Origin: GCA-2746605 sp963710615
Lineage (GTDB): Bacteria > Bacteroidota > Ignavibacteria > Ignavibacteriales > Melioribacteraceae
DNA: 64,000 bases
Direction of reading: 5' to 3'
Assembly: GCA_963710615.1 (NCBI GenBank)
Contig: CAVQBF010000031.1
Span: 1-64,000, forward strand
Position numbers and translations under genes: made by a program. The notes under the pieces are model-generated. The model made no database searches. It was not told the origin of the DNA and was given only the letters and a program-made list of their open reading frames with translations. Positions 57,501-64,000 of the stretch are shown one piece after another. How positions within the stretch are numbered: position 1 is the first letter of the stretch; every line of letters starts with the position of its first letter.

Positions 57501-58086
57501 GAATGTTAATATCTTAGTTCTTGATACAGAAGTTTACTCCAACACCGGTGGCCAAATGTCAAAAGCTACTGGTTTAGGTGCTGTCGCTAAATTTGCTGCT
57601 GCTGGTCGCCCTAATCCTAAAAAAGATCTTGGAATGATGGCAATGGGTTACGGTAATGTTTATGTTGCTCAGATAGCTATGGGAGCCAATGATACTCAAA
57701 CTCTCAAGGCAATATTAGAGGCTGAAGCTTTTGATGGTCCTTCAATTATTATTGCATATAGTCACTGTATTGCACATGGTTATGATTTAGCTAAGGGTAT
57801 GGAACATCAAAAACTTGCTGTTAATTCTGGTCACTGGCCATTGTACAGATATAATCCTGATAATGTTAAGGAAGGTAAGAATCCATTAAAACTTGAATCT
57901 AAAGCACCATCTATTAAACTAGATGAATATATTTATACTGAAACAAGATATAAAATGTTACAAAAAATTGATCCAGTAAGAACCAAATATTTATTAGGTC
58001 TTGCACAGGCAGAAGTTAATAAGAAGTGGAGTCATTATACTCAACTAGCTGCTATGGATTATTCTGGTGCAAAAGAAGAAGTGTAA
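54511..58086 (+). CDS. nifJ: Pyruvate:ferredoxin (flavodoxin) oxidoreductase
   Basis: 1,191 residues in one clean frame. The alpha domain starts DGNEAAAYVAYHNSEVIAIYPITPSSGM and the transketolase-like and gamma domains follow. Two [4Fe-4S] ferredoxin motifs are at about 700-711 (CIQCGKCAMVCP) and 753-763 (CTGCALCVEVCP). The proximal cluster ligand CSGCGETPY lies near 826, the TPP site GDGWAYDIGYGGLDH near 977 and the final QMSKATGLGAVAKF block further on. It decarboxylates pyruvate to acetyl-CoA and reduces ferredoxin in anaerobes. A DHOD-like gene follows across a short hairpin. Confidence 0.97.
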   Translation: MERKKITIDGNEAAAYVAYHNSEVIAIYPITPSSGMGEMSDEWAARGKKNIWGTIPHVSELQSEGGASGAVHGSLQSGALTTTFTASQGLLLMIPNMYKIAGELTPTVFHVSARSIAASALSIFGDHSDVMATRQTGWGLLASSSIQEVMDMAAIAHKSTLESRIPFVHFFDGFRSSHEVNKIEQLTPQDLKSMIDDEFVRQHRQRALTPDNPFIRGTAQNPDVYFQGRETVNKFYNACPDVVQNAMNKFAEITGRQYHLFDYFGAPDAKRVIVIMGSGGEAALEAIKYMTSRMEEKVGIVKVRLYRPFGVEQFISALPDTVEKIAVLDRTKEPGAIGEPLYQDVITALNENMDSENPKFSKLPKVVGGRYGLSSKEFTSAMVKGVFDELKKDKPKNHFTVGINDDVTHTSLEFDPSFVTEGDDVVRAMFYGLGADGTVGANKNSIKIIGEETDNFAQGYFVYDSKKSGSTTISHLRFGKNEIHSTYLIQSANFIACHQFNLLENFDVLEKIVDGGTFLLNSPYPQEEVWDKLPKRLQGQIIEKKLKFYVIDAYSVAKKTGMGARINTIMQTCFFAISGVLPKDEAIEQIKNAIKKTYGSKGELIVKKNFEAVDGTLENLHQLDYPNEITSNITLPPIVSDKAPDYVKNTLAMMMKGKGDDVPVSQMPIDGTFPSATTQWEKRNIALEVPEWDEEVCIQCGKCAMVCPHAAIRIKAYDKSLTSSAPETFKHTEARGKEYDGLAYTIQVAVEDCTGCALCVEVCPAKNKRETGLKAINMVPQIPLREKEKVNYDYFLNIPEFDRAKVNVGSIKGSQLLQPLFEYSGACSGCGETPYVKLVSQLFGDRTIIANATGCSSIYGGNLPTTPWAVNHEGKGPAWSNSLFEDNAEFGFGMRLSIDKQKEFAEELLKGLENEVGSDLVNSIINAEQKSEADIYEQRERVAELKEKIKSLDSDEAKNLLMIADYLVKKSVWIMGGDGWAYDIGYGGLDHVIAQGKNVNILVLDTEVYSNTGGQMSKATGLGAVAKFAAAGRPNPKKDLGMMAMGYGNVYVAQIAMGANDTQTLKAILEAEAFDGPSIIIAYSHCIAHGYDLAKGMEHQKLAVNSGHWPLYRYNPDNVKEGKNPLKLESKAPSIKLDEYIYTETRYKMLQKIDPVRTKYLLGLAQAEVNKKWSHYTQLAAMDYSGAKEEV

Positions 58087-58092
58087 TTTATT

Positions 58093-58112
58093 GCCGCTGA
58101 TTTGTCGGCGGC
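58093..58112 (+). promoter_or_regulatory. Intercistronic hairpin between nifJ and the DHOD-like gene
   Basis: GCCGC pairs with GCGGC around a 10-base loop, followed by a T-rich stretch. It is too weak and short to be a full stop and may set the expression ratio of the two genes. Confidence 0.45.
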
Positions 58113-58143
58113 TTATTTATTAAATTTAAATTTTGGAGTAAAG

Positions 58144-59145
58144 ATGGATTTATCAACAAAATATATGGGACTTAAACTGAAGAATCCAATAGTCCCTTCA
58201 GCCTCACCATTATCTCAAACAGTTGGTTCAGTAAAAGCTATGGAAGATGCCGGAGCATCTGCAGTAGTGGTTTATTCACTTTTTGAAGAGCAAATCACTC
58301 ACGAATCTGGTGAATTAGATCATTATTTATCTTATGGTGCAGAAAGTTTTGCAGAAGCTACTTCATACTTCCCTGAGCAAGATGATTATAATATGGGACC
58401 TTATGAATATTTAGATCATATAGCAAATTTAAAGAAAGCTACAGATATTCCAATAATTGGAAGTTTAAATGGTGTTAGCAGCGGTGGCTGGGTAAAATAT
58501 GCAAAAAATATTGAGCAAGCTGGTGCTGATGCACTTGAATTAAATGTTTATTACATTCCTACTAATGTCAATTTGACCGGTACAGAAATAGAAAATATGT
58601 ACGTTGATACTTTGACTGCTATTAAAGAGCAATTAAATATTCCAGTAGCTATTAAATTGAGCCCTTTCTTTACATCTATGTCTAATATGGCGCGTAAACT
58701 GGATGCTGCTGGTGCTGATGCTCTAGTTATGTTCAACAGATTCTATCAACCCGATTTTGATTTAGAAAAACTTGAAGTAATTCCGAATTTAGTATTAAGT
58801 ACAAATTGGGAAATGCGACTTCCATTGCGTTGGATTGCAATTTTATATAGTCATATTAAAGCAAGCATGGCTGCAACAAGCGGTATACACAGTTATGAAG
58901 ATGTTTTAAAAGTTATGATGGCAGGCGGAGATGTTGCAATGGTTTGCTCTGAATTACTAATGAACGGAATTGGTAGAATTTCTGAAATGCTTAGAAGATT
59001 AGAACAATGGATGGAAGAAAATGAATATGATTCAATTGAAATGATGCAGGGCAGTATGAGCCAAAAAGCAGTTCAAGAACCAGCCGCATTTGAAAGAGCA
59101 AACTATATGAAAGCTCTTCAATCATACAGAACTACGCTTATCTAA
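58144..59145 (+). CDS. Dihydroorotate-dehydrogenase-like protein
   Basis: 333 residues from the ATG at 58144, which has a GGAG ribosome-binding site; the frame opens at 58102 but the extra codons lie over the hairpin. It is a TIM-barrel flavoprotein of the PyrD superfamily (MDLSTKYMGLKLKNPIVPSAS, GADALELNVYYIP, VAIKLSPFF, DALVMFNRFYQPDFD, TSGIHSYEDVLKVMMAGGDVAMVCSELL). Real pyrimidine PyrD residues are not all kept, so the name is generic. It pairs with nifJ in several anaerobes of this group; a redox role with the PFOR/ferredoxin pool is a guess. Confidence 0.85.
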   Translation: MDLSTKYMGLKLKNPIVPSASPLSQTVGSVKAMEDAGASAVVVYSLFEEQITHESGELDHYLSYGAESFAEATSYFPEQDDYNMGPYEYLDHIANLKKATDIPIIGSLNGVSSGGWVKYAKNIEQAGADALELNVYYIPTNVNLTGTEIENMYVDTLTAIKEQLNIPVAIKLSPFFTSMSNMARKLDAAGADALVMFNRFYQPDFDLEKLEVIPNLVLSTNWEMRLPLRWIAILYSHIKASMAATSGIHSYEDVLKVMMAGGDVAMVCSELLMNGIGRISEMLRRLEQWMEENEYDSIEMMQGSMSQKAVQEPAAFERANYMKALQSYRTTLI

Positions 59146-59170
59146 AGGAAATAGATTAATAATTTGACTA

Positions 59171-59196
59171 AAGCCGCTGATTTAAGCGGCTTTTTT
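59171..59196 (+). terminator. Rho-independent terminator after the PFOR operon
   Basis: AAGCCGCT / AGCGGCTT stem, then T6. Confidence 0.9.
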
Positions 59197-59230
59197 ATTG
59201 ATTCTAACCAAATTATCCTATGATGATTTG

Positions 59231-59260
59231 TCATTCCGGTATGTTTCTGAGCCGGAATCC
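59231..59260. repeat. Intergenic hairpin repeat
   Basis: ATTCCGG / CCGGAAT arms around a 12-base loop, in a TCATTCCGG ... GAATCC context. It lies in the 309-base gap 59146-59454; the rest of that gap is AT-rich with no clear signal. Confidence 0.65.
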
Positions 59261-59454
59261 ATTTTTACATTTTTATTAAATATAAACACTTTGACTTGAC
59301 TATTAATTAAGGTAATTTTACAAATATAATTATATGTAATGCTTCAGTCTCATCCTTTTGTTTGTAATTCTTCATAAGAAATTCATACATTTTACAACTG
59401 ATCCAGAACACAATAATATTTTACTTATAGTATTTTAAAAGGAAAAACGCATTA

Positions 59455-60741
59455 ATGTCTTTCAATAAAATAAATTTAATTAAACCGTTACAAAAAGCTT
59501 TAGTTGAAGAAGGTTATAAAACTCCTACACCGATTCAGGAAAAAGCAATTCCGATTATTCTAAGTAGAAAAGATCTTTTGGGTTGTGCACAAACTGGAAC
59601 AGGTAAAACTGCTGCTTTTGCTCTACCAATTCTTCAGATCCTTAGCACGGAAAAAAATAGCGGACCGAGAAAAAGAACAATTCGTGCTTTAATAATCACG
59701 CCAACCCGTGAGCTTGCGATTCAAATAGGAGAAAGTTTTTCTGCCTACGGAAAACATACAGGATTAAAAAATGTTGTTGTTTTTGGAGGTGTACATCAAA
59801 GAATACAAACCAGCAAATTAGTTGCAGGAGTTGATATATTAATAGCCACTCCGGGCAGATTATTAGATTTAATGAATCAAAATTATATCCTATTACACAA
59901 TTTGAAAATGTTTGTTCTTGATGAAGCCGACCGGATGCTGGATATGGGATTTATAAATGATGTGAAAAAAGTTATAGCAAAATTACCAGCTAAGAGACAA
60001 TCTTTATTCTTTTCAGCAACTATGCCGCCAGAAATTGTAAAACTTGCCAGAACTATTTTAGTAAAACCGGTAAAAGTTGAAGTTACTCCCGAATCATCAA
60101 CTGTTGAAGCTATTAAACAGAGTTTATATTATGTTGAAAAACCGGAAAAGAAAAAACTTTTGGTACATTTATTAAAAGATCCTTCAATAACTTCGGCACT
60201 TGTTTTCACAAGAACTAAACATGGTGCTGATAAATTAGTTCGGATATTACACAAAGCTAAAATATTGGCTGAAGCCATTCATGGAAATAAATCACAAAAT
60301 TCCAGACAGCGCGCACTAAGTAATTTTAAGACAAATAAAACAAGAGTTTTGGTAGCAACTGATATTGCTGCGCGAGGAATTGATATTGATGAACTATCCC
60401 ATGTAATTAATTATGAAATTCCCAATATCTCGGAAACCTATATACATAGAATAGGGAGGACAGGAAGAGCAGGATTAGACGGTGTTGCTATTTCTTTTTG
60501 CGATTCGGAAGAAAAAGCATATTTAAAGGATATTATTAAGTTAATTGGAATACCAATCCCTATTGTCGAAGATCATCCTTTTGTTTCTTCTGAAGTTCCA
60601 ACTCTTGAACAAAATTCACAGAAACCCAAAATTAATGTTTCACAATCAAACAAATCAACAAAACCTTCTAAAAATAAGTTTAAACAAAATTGGCGAAAGA
60701 ATAAATCTCATAAAAGTATTATAAAAAAGGTGAAAGGTTAA
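59455..60741 (+). CDS. DEAD-box RNA helicase (RhlE-like)
   Basis: 428 residues. Q-motif TPIQEKAI, motif I AQTGTGKT, II DEAD (DEADRMLDMGF), III SAT, VI HRIGRTGRAG, followed by a basic tail. It unwinds RNA in ribosome assembly or cold growth. The YwbE gene overlaps by spacing of 2 bases, so the two are co-transcribed. A second helicase follows 100 bases later. Confidence 0.94.
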   Translation: MSFNKINLIKPLQKALVEEGYKTPTPIQEKAIPIILSRKDLLGCAQTGTGKTAAFALPILQILSTEKNSGPRKRTIRALIITPTRELAIQIGESFSAYGKHTGLKNVVVFGGVHQRIQTSKLVAGVDILIATPGRLLDLMNQNYILLHNLKMFVLDEADRMLDMGFINDVKKVIAKLPAKRQSLFFSATMPPEIVKLARTILVKPVKVEVTPESSTVEAIKQSLYYVEKPEKKKLLVHLLKDPSITSALVFTRTKHGADKLVRILHKAKILAEAIHGNKSQNSRQRALSNFKTNKTRVLVATDIAARGIDIDELSHVINYEIPNISETYIHRIGRTGRAGLDGVAISFCDSEEKAYLKDIIKLIGIPIPIVEDHPFVSSEVPTLEQNSQKPKINVSQSNKSTKPSKNKFKQNWRKNKSHKSIIKKVKG

Positions 60742-60743
60742 TT

Positions 60744-60938
60744 ATGGATGGGCATCATCTTAAAAATATAAGGTCTGGTTTACTTGTAAAAATAGTCACT
60801 AAAGAAAATCAAAGATCCGGTGATTTAACTGAAGGATTTGTGCGAAATATATTAACAAAATCTTCCAGACATCCATATGGAATAAAGGTTAGAATAGAAA
60901 CTGGTGAAGTAGGACGAGTTCAAGAGATTTTGGATTAA
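60744..60938 (+). CDS. ywbE: YwbE family protein
   Basis: 64 residues (usual about 65). RSGLLVKIVTKENQRSGDLTEGFVRNILTKS and HPYGIKVRIETGEVGRVQEI match DUF2196/YwbE, a small RNA-binding-like beta-barrel of unknown function. Sandwiched between two DEAD-box helicases, so an RNA-related role is plausible. Confidence 0.9.
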   Translation: MDGHHLKNIRSGLLVKIVTKENQRSGDLTEGFVRNILTKSSRHPYGIKVRIETGEVGRVQEILD

Positions 60939-61049
60939 CTTCACTATTATACTATCGAACTTGAATCTATTCTTTCATTTACATCCTACAATTATTTCAA
61001 GTATATTTAATTCTCAATTGATTTTTATAACTTAAAATAGATTTCTGAC

Positions 61050-62603
61050 TTGATTAAAAATTTTACTACAAAACTGAAAAGTTTCTTTGGAAAGAAGAAA
61101 ATTATTACAAATAAGGCACCTATTGCCATAGGGAAAGTAAAAAAGGCACCTGAACGTATATCAAGAATAATTACGAATGAAGATCCAGATAATTCGTCTG
61201 CTAAAAAAAGACCATATAAGAAGGAAAGCCCAGAAAATTATAGATTGCGTCATCAGAAAAAATTGGAGAAGACTTCAAACAATATTAAATCTAAACCAGT
61301 TATAAAAATTGATGAATGGGATGATTCAGTATTTAATGTGCCAAAAATTGAAGGCAAAACTAGATTCCATGATCTTGATATTTCAAAAAATATTTTACAC
61401 GCTATCTATGATCTAGGATTCGAATATTGCACAGAAGTTCAGGCCGAAGTTCTTCCCAAATCGATGTTGGGGAAAGATATAATTACTCAGGCTCAGACCG
61501 GGACTGGAAAAACCGCTGCATTTCTTTTTACTGTTTTTAATCATATTATTAAAACACCCGCATTACAAAAGGCCAAATCCGGGACACCACGCGCATTGAT
61601 ACTTGCACCTACGAGAGAATTAGTTTTACAAATTGAAAAAGATGCAAGACAGCTTAGTAAGTATTTAAATCTAAATATCCTCGCAATTTTAGGTGGTATA
61701 GATTATAAAAAGCAACAAAATACACTTAAATATAAACCGTGTGATATACTTATTTGTACACCAGGTAGACTAATTGATTTCATTAATAAAAAAAATGTGA
61801 ATTTAAGAAAAGTGGAAATTTTAATTATCGATGAAGCAGATAGAATGCTTGATATGGGCTTTATACCGGATGTAAAAAAAATTGTTAGGAATACACCAGA
61901 AAAAGCAAAAAGACAAACAATGTTTTTTACCGCTACTCTTACTAGTGACGTTAAAAGTTTAGCTGATACATGGACTAAGGATGCATCTGAAATAATTATA
62001 AAACCTGAGAATATTGCTGAGCAAAGTATTGAACAGATAACTTATATCACCACAATTGAAGAAAAACCTACTTTACTCTATAATTTAATTATGCAAAAAA
62101 AATTAGAAAGAGTTTTAGTATTTGTTAATAGAAAGGATGATGCTAAACAATTAAAGGATAAATTTGAGGCTTATGGAATTAGTTGTGCCTTACTTTCCGG
62201 TGATATTGAACAAAATCAAAGAATTAAGAGACTTGAAAGATTTAGAGAGGGGAAGGTACGCATTTTAGTTGCTACAAATGTTGCATCCCGTGGAATTCAT
62301 ATAGAAGGTATATCACATGTAATTAATTATAATATGCCGCAAAATATAGAAGAATATGTCCACAGAATTGGTAGAACTGGTCGTGCGGGGGCTAAAGGTA
62401 TCTCAATAAGTTTTGCTGACGAAGATGATTCTCATGAAATAAACAAATTGGAAGAATACTTAGAGACAAAAATAAAGTTTACATATCCAGAAGAAAATCT
62501 TTTGGTTCCTATACCTGAAAAGCATAGAAATCTTAAACATAAAAGTTATAGTAAAAGACCAAATTATAAGCAAAAATATAAAGGTTCAAATAGACGAAAA
62601 TAA
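61050..62603 (+). CDS. DEAD-box RNA helicase with basic N- and C-terminal extensions
   Basis: 517 residues starting at TTG 61050. The N-terminus of about 100 residues is lysine-rich (KSFFGKKKIITNK). The helicase core has TEVQAEVLPKSM, AQTGTGKT, DEADRMLDMGF, TAT and HRIGRTGRAG. The C-terminal tail is basic. No stop or frameshift. It differs from its neighbour enough to be an older duplicate or separate family. The two sit on one strand with ywbE between. Confidence 0.93.
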   Translation: MIKNFTTKLKSFFGKKKIITNKAPIAIGKVKKAPERISRIITNEDPDNSSAKKRPYKKESPENYRLRHQKKLEKTSNNIKSKPVIKIDEWDDSVFNVPKIEGKTRFHDLDISKNILHAIYDLGFEYCTEVQAEVLPKSMLGKDIITQAQTGTGKTAAFLFTVFNHIIKTPALQKAKSGTPRALILAPTRELVLQIEKDARQLSKYLNLNILAILGGIDYKKQQNTLKYKPCDILICTPGRLIDFINKKNVNLRKVEILIIDEADRMLDMGFIPDVKKIVRNTPEKAKRQTMFFTATLTSDVKSLADTWTKDASEIIIKPENIAEQSIEQITYITTIEEKPTLLYNLIMQKKLERVLVFVNRKDDAKQLKDKFEAYGISCALLSGDIEQNQRIKRLERFREGKVRILVATNVASRGIHIEGISHVINYNMPQNIEEYVHRIGRTGRAGAKGISISFADEDDSHEINKLEEYLETKIKFTYPEENLLVPIPEKHRNLKHKSYSKRPNYKQKYKGSNRRK

Positions 62604-62664
62604 GTACTGATTTTAATTTAGAAATAATAAGTTTTATAAATCTCTACCTATTTAGTCCACTTTA

Positions 62665-64000
62665 TTACATCCCTCCCAGTCTTGGTAAAACTGCAGAAGC
62701 AAAACTTAAAACAAAAAAGAATCCGCACATATCAGTTACAGTAGTTAATAAAGGGCTTGATACAAGCGCCGGATCTAATTTGAAGCGTTTTAGTATTAAT
62801 GGCAGCATACCGCCTAGAGTTACTGAGACTAATGTATTTGCTGCCAGTGCACCACCAACAACCAATCCAAGATATGGATTTGCTTTCCAGAAAAATGCAA
62901 CTCCTCCCAATAATAAACCAAGTACAATTCCATTTATTATTCCAATTTTCGCTTCTTTTGCTAAAACCCATAATAATTCACCAGGACGAACTAGACCAAG
63001 TGAAAGTTCTCGCATGGAAACTGCAACAGCTTGGTTTCCGGAGCATCCACTCATATCGCTAACCATAGGCAGAAAAACAGCTAACGTTATGGCAGCCGCT
63101 AGTGTATCTTGATATACAGCTATCACGCTTGCAGCTATTATGTTTAAAACAATATTTAAACTTAGCCATGATAAACGACGACCAGACCTTGAAAGAAGTG
63201 GCATTGTTCTGAATTCTTCACCGCCGATAATACCGCTTAAACGTAGAAATGTTTTTGTTTTTCTCTTACTTACAGCTTCTTCAATCGCGTCAGGTAGTAA
63301 AACACCTATCAACCGTTGTTTCTCATCAATAACTGGTACACCATAGAGATGGTGTTCTTCAAAAAAATCTTGAAGTTCTTTCAAGGAAGCATTATGAGAA
63401 ACACTATGAGGATTAGAAATCATTACTTTTGTTAGTAAAGTATTAGGAGCAGGGAACAGTAGATCATGCATTCTTAGAACACCGACTAACTTTTCATCAC
63501 TATCAACTACATAAAAATATAAGACATGATAATCTTTGTATTTCTCACGATTAGTCTTCATATCATCCAATACATCTTGAATAGTATTATCTGTTTTATA
63601 TGCAAGAAATTCAGAAATCATTAGACCGCCCGCTGAATCTTCGTTATAATGAAGCATCATTCTGGCTTCTTCAGCCTCTTCAGTATGCATTTCGGCTAAT
63701 ATTGCTGAACTAATTTCTTCATCCATTTCACCTAATACATCAACTAAATGGTCACTTTCTAACTCTTCCATAATTGCCGCTGCCTGAGCAGATGAAATTT
63801 CTTCAACGAGATCCGCAGCTTGGGCATCAGGAATATCTTCGAGCATATCAGCAGCATCTTCTGGAGTAAGCAGACTTAGCAATAGCGATTGCTCCTCACC
63901 ACTTAATCTTGATATGGTCCTAGCAGTTTCGGATGGACTTAGTAGTTCAATGAACTCAGTAATTTCTTTTCTATTTCTTAATTCAATAAGTTTACTAAGT
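62665..64000 (-). CDS. mgtE: Magnesium transporter MgtE (5' end beyond the window)
   Basis: The frame stays open to the window edge; about 444 codons are visible, so only a few residues are missing. N-terminal MgtE domain (LLTPEDAADMLEDIPDAQAADLVEEI), paired CBS domains, then five membrane helices with PMVSDMSGCSGNQAVAVSMREL and SSPLLTTVTDMCGFF, the conserved Asp-bearing pore helix. CBS domains sense Mg2+ and gate the channel. It is the only minus-strand gene after position 35.7 kb. Confidence 0.94.
   Translation of the reverse strand, partial: LSKLIELRNRKEITEFIELLSPSETARTISRLSGEEQSLLLSLLTPEDAADMLEDIPDAQAADLVEEISSAQAAAIMEELESDHLVDVLGEMDEEISSAILAEMHTEEAEEARMMLHYNEDSAGGLMISEFLAYKTDNTIQDVLDDMKTNREKYKDYHVLYFYVVDSDEKLVGVLRMHDLLFPAPNTLLTKVMISNPHSVSHNASLKELQDFFEEHHLYGVPVIDEKQRLIGVLLPDAIEEAVSKRKTKTFLRLSGIIGGEEFRTMPLLSRSGRRLSWLSLNIVLNIIAASVIAVYQDTLAAAITLAVFLPMVSDMSGCSGNQAVAVSMRELSLGLVRPGELLWVLAKEAKIGIINGIVLGLLLGGVAFFWKANPYLGLVVGGALAANTLVSVTLGGMLPLILKRFKLDPALVSSPLLTTVTDMCGFFFVLSFASAVLPRLGGM

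Noticed and set aside
58102..58143. Upstream extension of the DHOD-like frame
   Set aside because: It overlaps the GCCGC/GCGGC hairpin and has no ribosome-binding site; the ATG at 58144 has GGAG.
62780..63346. Plus-strand frames at the end of the window
   Set aside because: They are antisense to MgtE, whose frame shows clear family motifs.

Overview
The window is about 64 kb of low-GC bacterial chromosome. I infer a member of Ignavibacteria or a close relative (Bacteroidota/Chlorobiota side). The reasons are two very large secreted proteins ending in type A type-IX-secretion sorting domains (NYPNPFNP ... KKMLLIK), a FISUMP domain, a TonB-dependent-receptor remnant, Ser/Thr kinase-TPR signalling proteins, PFOR-based pyruvate metabolism and a probable pyrophosphate-type phosphofructokinase. 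There is no rRNA, CRISPR array, prophage or plasmid backbone; one tRNA(CAU) is present.

Layout. (1) 0.2-9.3 kb: a STAS protein, a frame-disrupted Ser/Thr kinase-TPR gene, a GAF-AAA-Fis sigma-54 activator, and then, behind a sigma-54-like promoter, a giant secreted esterase-kelch-beta-helix protein whose kelch part is frame-disrupted. (2) 9.4-12.2 kb: a lipoprotein, then a TetR regulator overlapping a (frameshifted) family 1 glycosyltransferase, with a perfect inverted-repeat operator in front. (3) 12.7-17.8 kb: a LytS/LytR-type two-component pair, a direct-repeat candidate LytTR site, and an 863-residue metallo-beta-lactamase/FISUMP/PKD/LamG secreted protein. (4) 17.8-21.3 kb: a relic of a TonB-dependent receptor, an unknown gene, and a membrane-anchored Lon-protease-fold protein broken by frameshifts. 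(5) 21.5-26.9 kb: tRNA, then an OPT peptide transporter, MFS carrier, PqqD-like protein and M29 aminopeptidase in one run, followed by a RAYT transposase that contains a long palindrome. (6) 27-38 kb: UvrD helicase, phosphofructokinase, two sodium symporters, a secreted CarboxypepD-like protein, GroES with glutaredoxin, an NlpC/P60 endopeptidase and a broken dipeptide epimerase. (7) 38.4-54.3 kb: a KaiC/RecA-like ATPase paired with a degenerate hybrid histidine kinase, lexA behind a perfect palindrome, ogt, small GNAT, GxxExxY and four-helix-bundle genes embedded in dispersed repeats, YjbQ, a beta-barrel protein, DinB-like, DUF72 and SpoVG proteins, and a dinB-pabBC-dnaE' operon in which the DnaE polymerase stops right after its palm domain. 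(8) 54.5-64 kb: nifJ (PFOR) with a dihydroorotate-dehydrogenase-like partner, two DEAD-box helicases around ywbE, and MgtE running off the window edge.

A recurrent theme is frame disruption, mostly single-base and often in homopolymers. It is concentrated in the kinase, the kelch region, the Lon-like gene, the epimerase and the glycosyltransferase, while long core genes (nifJ, uvrD, the 878-codon kinase) are clean. Local gene decay and local assembly error both fit. The most interesting leads are the KaiC-like/degenerate-kinase pair beside lexA, the truncated DnaE in an operon with DinB, the self-contained palindrome in the RAYT gene, the Lon-fold membrane protein with a misplaced catalytic lysine, and the sigma-54 control module of the secreted esterase-kelch protein.
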